Of a DNA stretch of 64,000 nt, positions 61,217 through 64,000 are shown piece after piece. The stretch spans positions 1 through 64,000 of the forward strand of contig NZ_JAUORX010000005.1 of assembly GCF_030548175.1 (NCBI RefSeq). Direction: 5' to 3'. The DNA comes from Cognatishimia sp. 1_MG-2023 (GTDB lineage: Bacteria > Pseudomonadota > Alphaproteobacteria > Rhodobacterales > Rhodobacteraceae). How positions within the stretch are numbered: position 1 is the stretch's first letter; each line of letters begins with the position of its first letter. A program made the translations under genes and the position numbers. The notes below the pieces were generated by a model. It saw only the letters and a list, made by a program, of their open reading frames with translations. It ran no database searches and was not told the DNA's origin.

Positions 61217-64000
61217 ATGGCTGAGTTAAAGAATATCGAAGTACGCGGTGCGCGTGAGCATAATTTGAAGTCGATTGATGTGGATATTCCGCGCGATCAG
61301 CTGGTGGTGATTACGGGGCTTTCGGGTTCGGGTAAGTCTTCGCTGGCGTTTGACACGATTTATGCGGAAGGGCAGCGGCGGTATGTCGAGAGCTTGTCGG
61401 CCTATGCGCGTCAGTTCCTGGATATGATGGAAAAGCCGGATGTGGATCACATCAGTGGCTTGTCTCCGGCGATTTCGATTGAGCAAAAGACGACGTCTAA
61501 GAACCCGCGCTCGACTGTGGGGACGGTGACCGAGATTTACGACTATATGCGTTTGTTGTTTGCCCGTGTGGGCACGCCGTATTCCCCTGCGACAGGCCTG
61601 CCGATTGAGGCACAACAGGTGCAGGATATGGTTGATCGCGTGATGGCCCTTGAGGAGGGGACGCGGGGCTATTTGCTGGCGCCGATCGTGCGGGATCGGA
61701 AGGGCGAGTATAAGAAAGAATTCCTAGAGCTGCGCAAGTCAGGCTTTCAACGTGTGAAGGTGGATGGCGAGTTCTATGAGCTGGATGATGCGCCGACCTT
61801 GGATAAGAAATTCCGCCATGACATTGATGTGGTCGTGGACCGGATCGTTGTGCGTGAGGGGCTAGAGACGCGGTTGGCGGACAGCTTGCGGACGGCGTTG
61901 GATTTGGCGGATGGGATTGCGATCCTAGAGACCGCGCCGAAAGAGGGCGAGCCGGAGCGGATCACGTTCTCGGAACGGTTTGCCTGTCCGGTGAGTGGGT
62001 TCACGATCCCCGAGATCGAGCCGCGGCTGTTTTCGTTTAACGCGCCGTTTGGGGCGTGCCCGACTTGTGATGGTTTGGGCAAAGAGCTGTTCTTTGACGA
62101 GCGGCTGGTTGTGCCGGATGAGACGTTGAAGGTTTATGACGGGGCGTTGGCGCCTTGGCGGAAGGGGAAGTCGCCGTATTTCCTGCAAACCATTGAAGCG
62201 ATTGCGAAACATTACGAGTTTGACAAGAACATCGCGTGGAAAAAGTTGCCGAAACATGTGCAGCAGGTGTTTCTGTATGGCTCTGGCGAAGAAGAGATTG
62301 AGTTCCGCTATGACGAAGGCGGGCGCGTTTACACGGTGACGCGGGTCTTTGAGGGTGTCATTCCAAATATGGAGCGGCGCTATCGTGAGACGGATTCAAA
62401 TTGGATCCGCGAAGAGTTTGAACGCTATCAGAACAACCGGCCTTGCGGGGCCTGTGGTGGGTTCCGTTTGCGGGATGAGGCGCTGGCGGTGAAGATTGCG
62501 GGCGATCATGTGGGGCAGGTGGTGCAGCTGTCGATCAGAGAGGCGTTGGCCTGGATCGAAGAGGTGCCAGCCACGCTGTCTGTGCAGAAAAACGAGATTG
62601 CGCGGGCGATTGTGAAGGAAATTCGCGAGCGGCTTGGGTTCTTGAACAACGTGGGTTTGGAATATCTGTCGCTGTCGCGGAACTCTGGCACGTTGTCCGG
62701 TGGCGAGAGCCAGCGTATTCGACTGGCGTCTCAAATTGGGTCAGGTTTGACCGGGGTTCTCTATGTGTTGGACGAGCCGTCGATTGGTCTGCATCAACGG
62801 GATAATGACCGGCTGTTGCTGACGCTGAAGAACCTGCGCGATCAGGGCAATACGGTGATTGTTGTTGAGCACGACGAAGAGGCGATCCGCGAGGCGGATT
62901 ATGTCTTTGACATCGGGCCGGGGGCCGGGGTGCATGGTGGTCAGGTTGTGGCCAAGGGCACGCCTGCGGAGATCATTGCGGATGCGGGCTCTGTGACGGG
63001 GCAATACTTGTCTGGGGTGCGTGAAATTCCTGTGCCCGCGCAGCGGCGTAAGGGCAATGGCAAGAAGGTGACGGTTGTGAAGGCGACCGGGAACAACTTG
63101 CAAAAGGTCACGGCGGATTTCCCATTGGGCAAATTTGTTTGTGTGACCGGCGTGTCGGGCGGCGGGAAATCCACGCTGACGATTGAGACGTTGTTTAAGA
63201 CAGCATCTATGCGCCTGAATGGTGCGCGGCAGACGCCGGCGCCTTGTGAGACCATCAAGGGGCTTGAGCATCTGGATAAGGTGATCGACATCGACCAACG
63301 GCCAATTGGGCGTACGCCGCGATCAAACCCTGCGACTTATACCGGGGCGTTCACGCCTATTCGGGATTGGTTTGCCGGTCTGCCAGAAGCCAAAACGCGC
63401 GGTTATAAGCCGGGGCGGTTTAGCTTTAACGTCAAAGGTGGACGGTGTGAGGCTTGCCAAGGTGATGGTGTTATCAAGATTGAGATGCACTTTTTGCCCG
63501 ATGTCTATGTTCAATGCGAAACCTGTGAAGGTGCGCGGTATAACCGCGAGACCCTAGAGATTAAGTTCAAAGGCAAGTCAATTGCCGACGTGCTGGATAT
63601 GACTGTCGAAGACGCACAAGAGTTCTTTAAGGCGGTGCCGTCTATTCGTGACAAGATGGACGCGCTGGCGCGGGTTGGGCTTGGCTATATCAAAGTGGGC
63701 CAACAGGCGACAACGCTGTCTGGTGGCGAGGCGCAGCGGGTGAAATTGTCTAAGGAATTGGCGAAGCGGTCCACGGGTCGGACGTTGTATATTCTAGATG
63801 AACCGACGACGGGTCTGCATTTTGAAGATGTTCGTAAGTTGTTGGAAGTGCTGCATGAACTGGTTGATCAAGGCAATACGGTTGTTGTGATTGAACACAA
63901 TTTGGATGTGATCAAGACGGCGGATCACCTGATTGATATTGGTCCAGAAGGCGGCGATGGCGGAGGTCAGGTTGTGGCCAAGGGCACGCCAGAGCAGGTG
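61217..64000 (+). CDS. uvrA: Excinuclease ABC subunit A (3' end outside the window)
   Basis: The first 928 codons of UvrA, open to the window end. UvrA dimers find DNA lesions and load UvrB in nucleotide-excision repair. Walker A of the first ATPase is [20 protein letters not shown] (about 35-50). The second is [18 protein letters not shown] signatures are [13 protein letters not shown] and [13 protein letters not shown]. The second zinc module is intact ([10 protein letters not shown], then [10 protein letters not shown]). The first keeps only one Cys of its first pair (CPVSG where E. coli has CPICG) before GACPTCDG, as I recall for other alphaproteobacteria. The start ATG 61217 lies about 65 nt after the LexA box. 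Confidence 0.97.
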   Translation, partial: MAELKNIEVRGAREHNLKSIDVDIPRDQLVVITGLSGSGKSSLAFDTIYAEGQRRYVESLSAYARQFLDMMEKPDVDHISGLSPAISIEQKTTSKNPRSTVGTVTEIYDYMRLLFARVGTPYSPATGLPIEAQQVQDMVDRVMALEEGTRGYLLAPIVRDRKGEYKKEFLELRKSGFQRVKVDGEFYELDDAPTLDKKFRHDIDVVVDRIVVREGLETRLADSLRTALDLADGIAILETAPKEGEPERITFSERFACPVSGFTIPEIEPRLFSFNAPFGACPTCDGLGKELFFDERLVVPDETLKVYDGALAPWRKGKSPYFLQTIEAIAKHYEFDKNIAWKKLPKHVQQVFLYGSGEEEIEFRYDEGGRVYTVTRVFEGVIPNMERRYRETDSNWIREEFERYQNNRPCGACGGFRLRDEALAVKIAGDHVGQVVQLSIREALAWIEEVPATLSVQKNEIARAIVKEIRERLGFLNNVGLEYLSLSRNSGTLSGGESQRIRLASQIGSGLTGVLYVLDEPSIGLHQRDNDRLLLTLKNLRDQGNTVIVVEHDEEAIREADYVFDIGPGAGVHGGQVVAKGTPAEIIADAGSVTGQYLSGVREIPVPAQRRKGNGKKVTVVKATGNNLQKVTADFPLGKFVCVTGVSGGGKSTLTIETLFKTASMRLNGARQTPAPCETIKGLEHLDKVIDIDQRPIGRTPRSNPATYTGAFTPIRDWFAGLPEAKTRGYKPGRFSFNVKGGRCEACQGDGVIKIEMHFLPDVYVQCETCEGARYNRETLEIKFKGKSIADVLDMTVEDAQEFFKAVPSIRDKMDALARVGLGYIKVGQQATTLSGGEAQRVKLSKELAKRSTGRTLYILDEPTTGLHFEDVRKLLEVLHELVDQGNTVVVIEHNLDVIKTADHLIDIGPEGGDGGGQVVAKGTPEQV

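Noticed and set aside
1-64000. CRISPR arrays, insertion sequences, rRNA genes, tmRNA, replication origin
   Set aside because: None seen: no regularly spaced repeats, no transposase-like product and no rRNA or tmRNA sequence. The three palindromic repeats are too far apart to be an array.

Overview
The window reads as a chromosomal segment of a marine alphaproteobacterium of the Rhodobacterales (Roseobacter group). Supporting signs are a complete Rhodobacter-type gene transfer agent (GTA) cluster, an alphaproteobacterial LexA box (GTTC-N7-GTTC) upstream of uvrA, a LuxR/LuxI pair, lipoyl-bearing PdhB and PdhC, and the fabD-fabG-acpP-fabF-mltG order. Nearly all of it is ordinary core genome with tight operons. 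The exceptions are AT-richer patches at about 36.9-37.7 kb and 46.2-47.9 kb.

Layout. 0-2 kb: tRNA-Leu(UAG) and a two-gene unit resembling the GTA head-spike genes (GhsA base, GhsB fibre); the second carries SGNH/sialate-esterase-like motifs. 2-6 kb: trigger factor, then on the minus strand an XRE regulator, LuxR and a LuxI with a long C-terminal extension. 6-7.4 kb: rpsF-rpsR-rplI (minus). 7.5-10 kb: a small membrane protein, a YceI protein and a convergent cytochrome b561-YceI fusion. 10-15 kb: fatty-acid synthesis cluster with mltG. 15-17.4 kb: an APC permease and a secreted alpha/beta hydrolase. 17.5-31.95 kb: the GTA structural cluster g1-g15, all reading frames open, behind a near-consensus sigma-70 promoter. 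32-42 kb: cysE, pdhA-pdhB-pdhC (minus), an unknown gene, an FtsB/DivIC-like gene, an AidB-like acyl-CoA dehydrogenase, class I aldolase and pgk. 42-44.3 kb: two cyclophilins and a DUF3179 protein. 44.3-48 kb: an orphan sugar-binding protein behind an operator-like palindrome and a folded leader, a decayed second DUF3179 copy, and a two-gene membrane plus DUF4868-like unit that I read as a Kiwa-type antiphage system. 48-64 kb: bactofilin/M23 peptidase, DUF455, Bcp peroxiredoxin, a large AsmA-like protein, queA, an MFS transporter, DUF924, lpdA, a methyltransferase-like protein, a lipoprotein, trmL, and uvrA cut off by the window end.

How it fits together. The GTA cluster encodes packaging (g1-g2), head (g3-g5), head-tail joining (g6-g8), tail (g9-g13), a wall peptidase (g14) and the large tip protein (g15). 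The spike genes lie 16 kb away, as unlinked GTA loci do in Rhodobacter capsulatus. The LuxR/LuxI pair between them recalls quorum control of GTA production and receptor synthesis in that organism, but no direct link is visible here. PdhA/B/C (33-36.6 kb) and the E3 enzyme LpdA (58 kb) together make pyruvate dehydrogenase.

The less ordinary observations are three copies of a ~50-bp palindromic intergenic repeat (15.0, 47.9 and 60.0 kb), the possible esterase in the GTA spike protein, the Kiwa-like pair next to a gene remnant, and structured leaders before the sugar-binding protein gene and acpP. No CRISPR array, insertion sequence, integrase or rRNA was seen. Functional calls rest on reading the translations and motifs; no database search was run.
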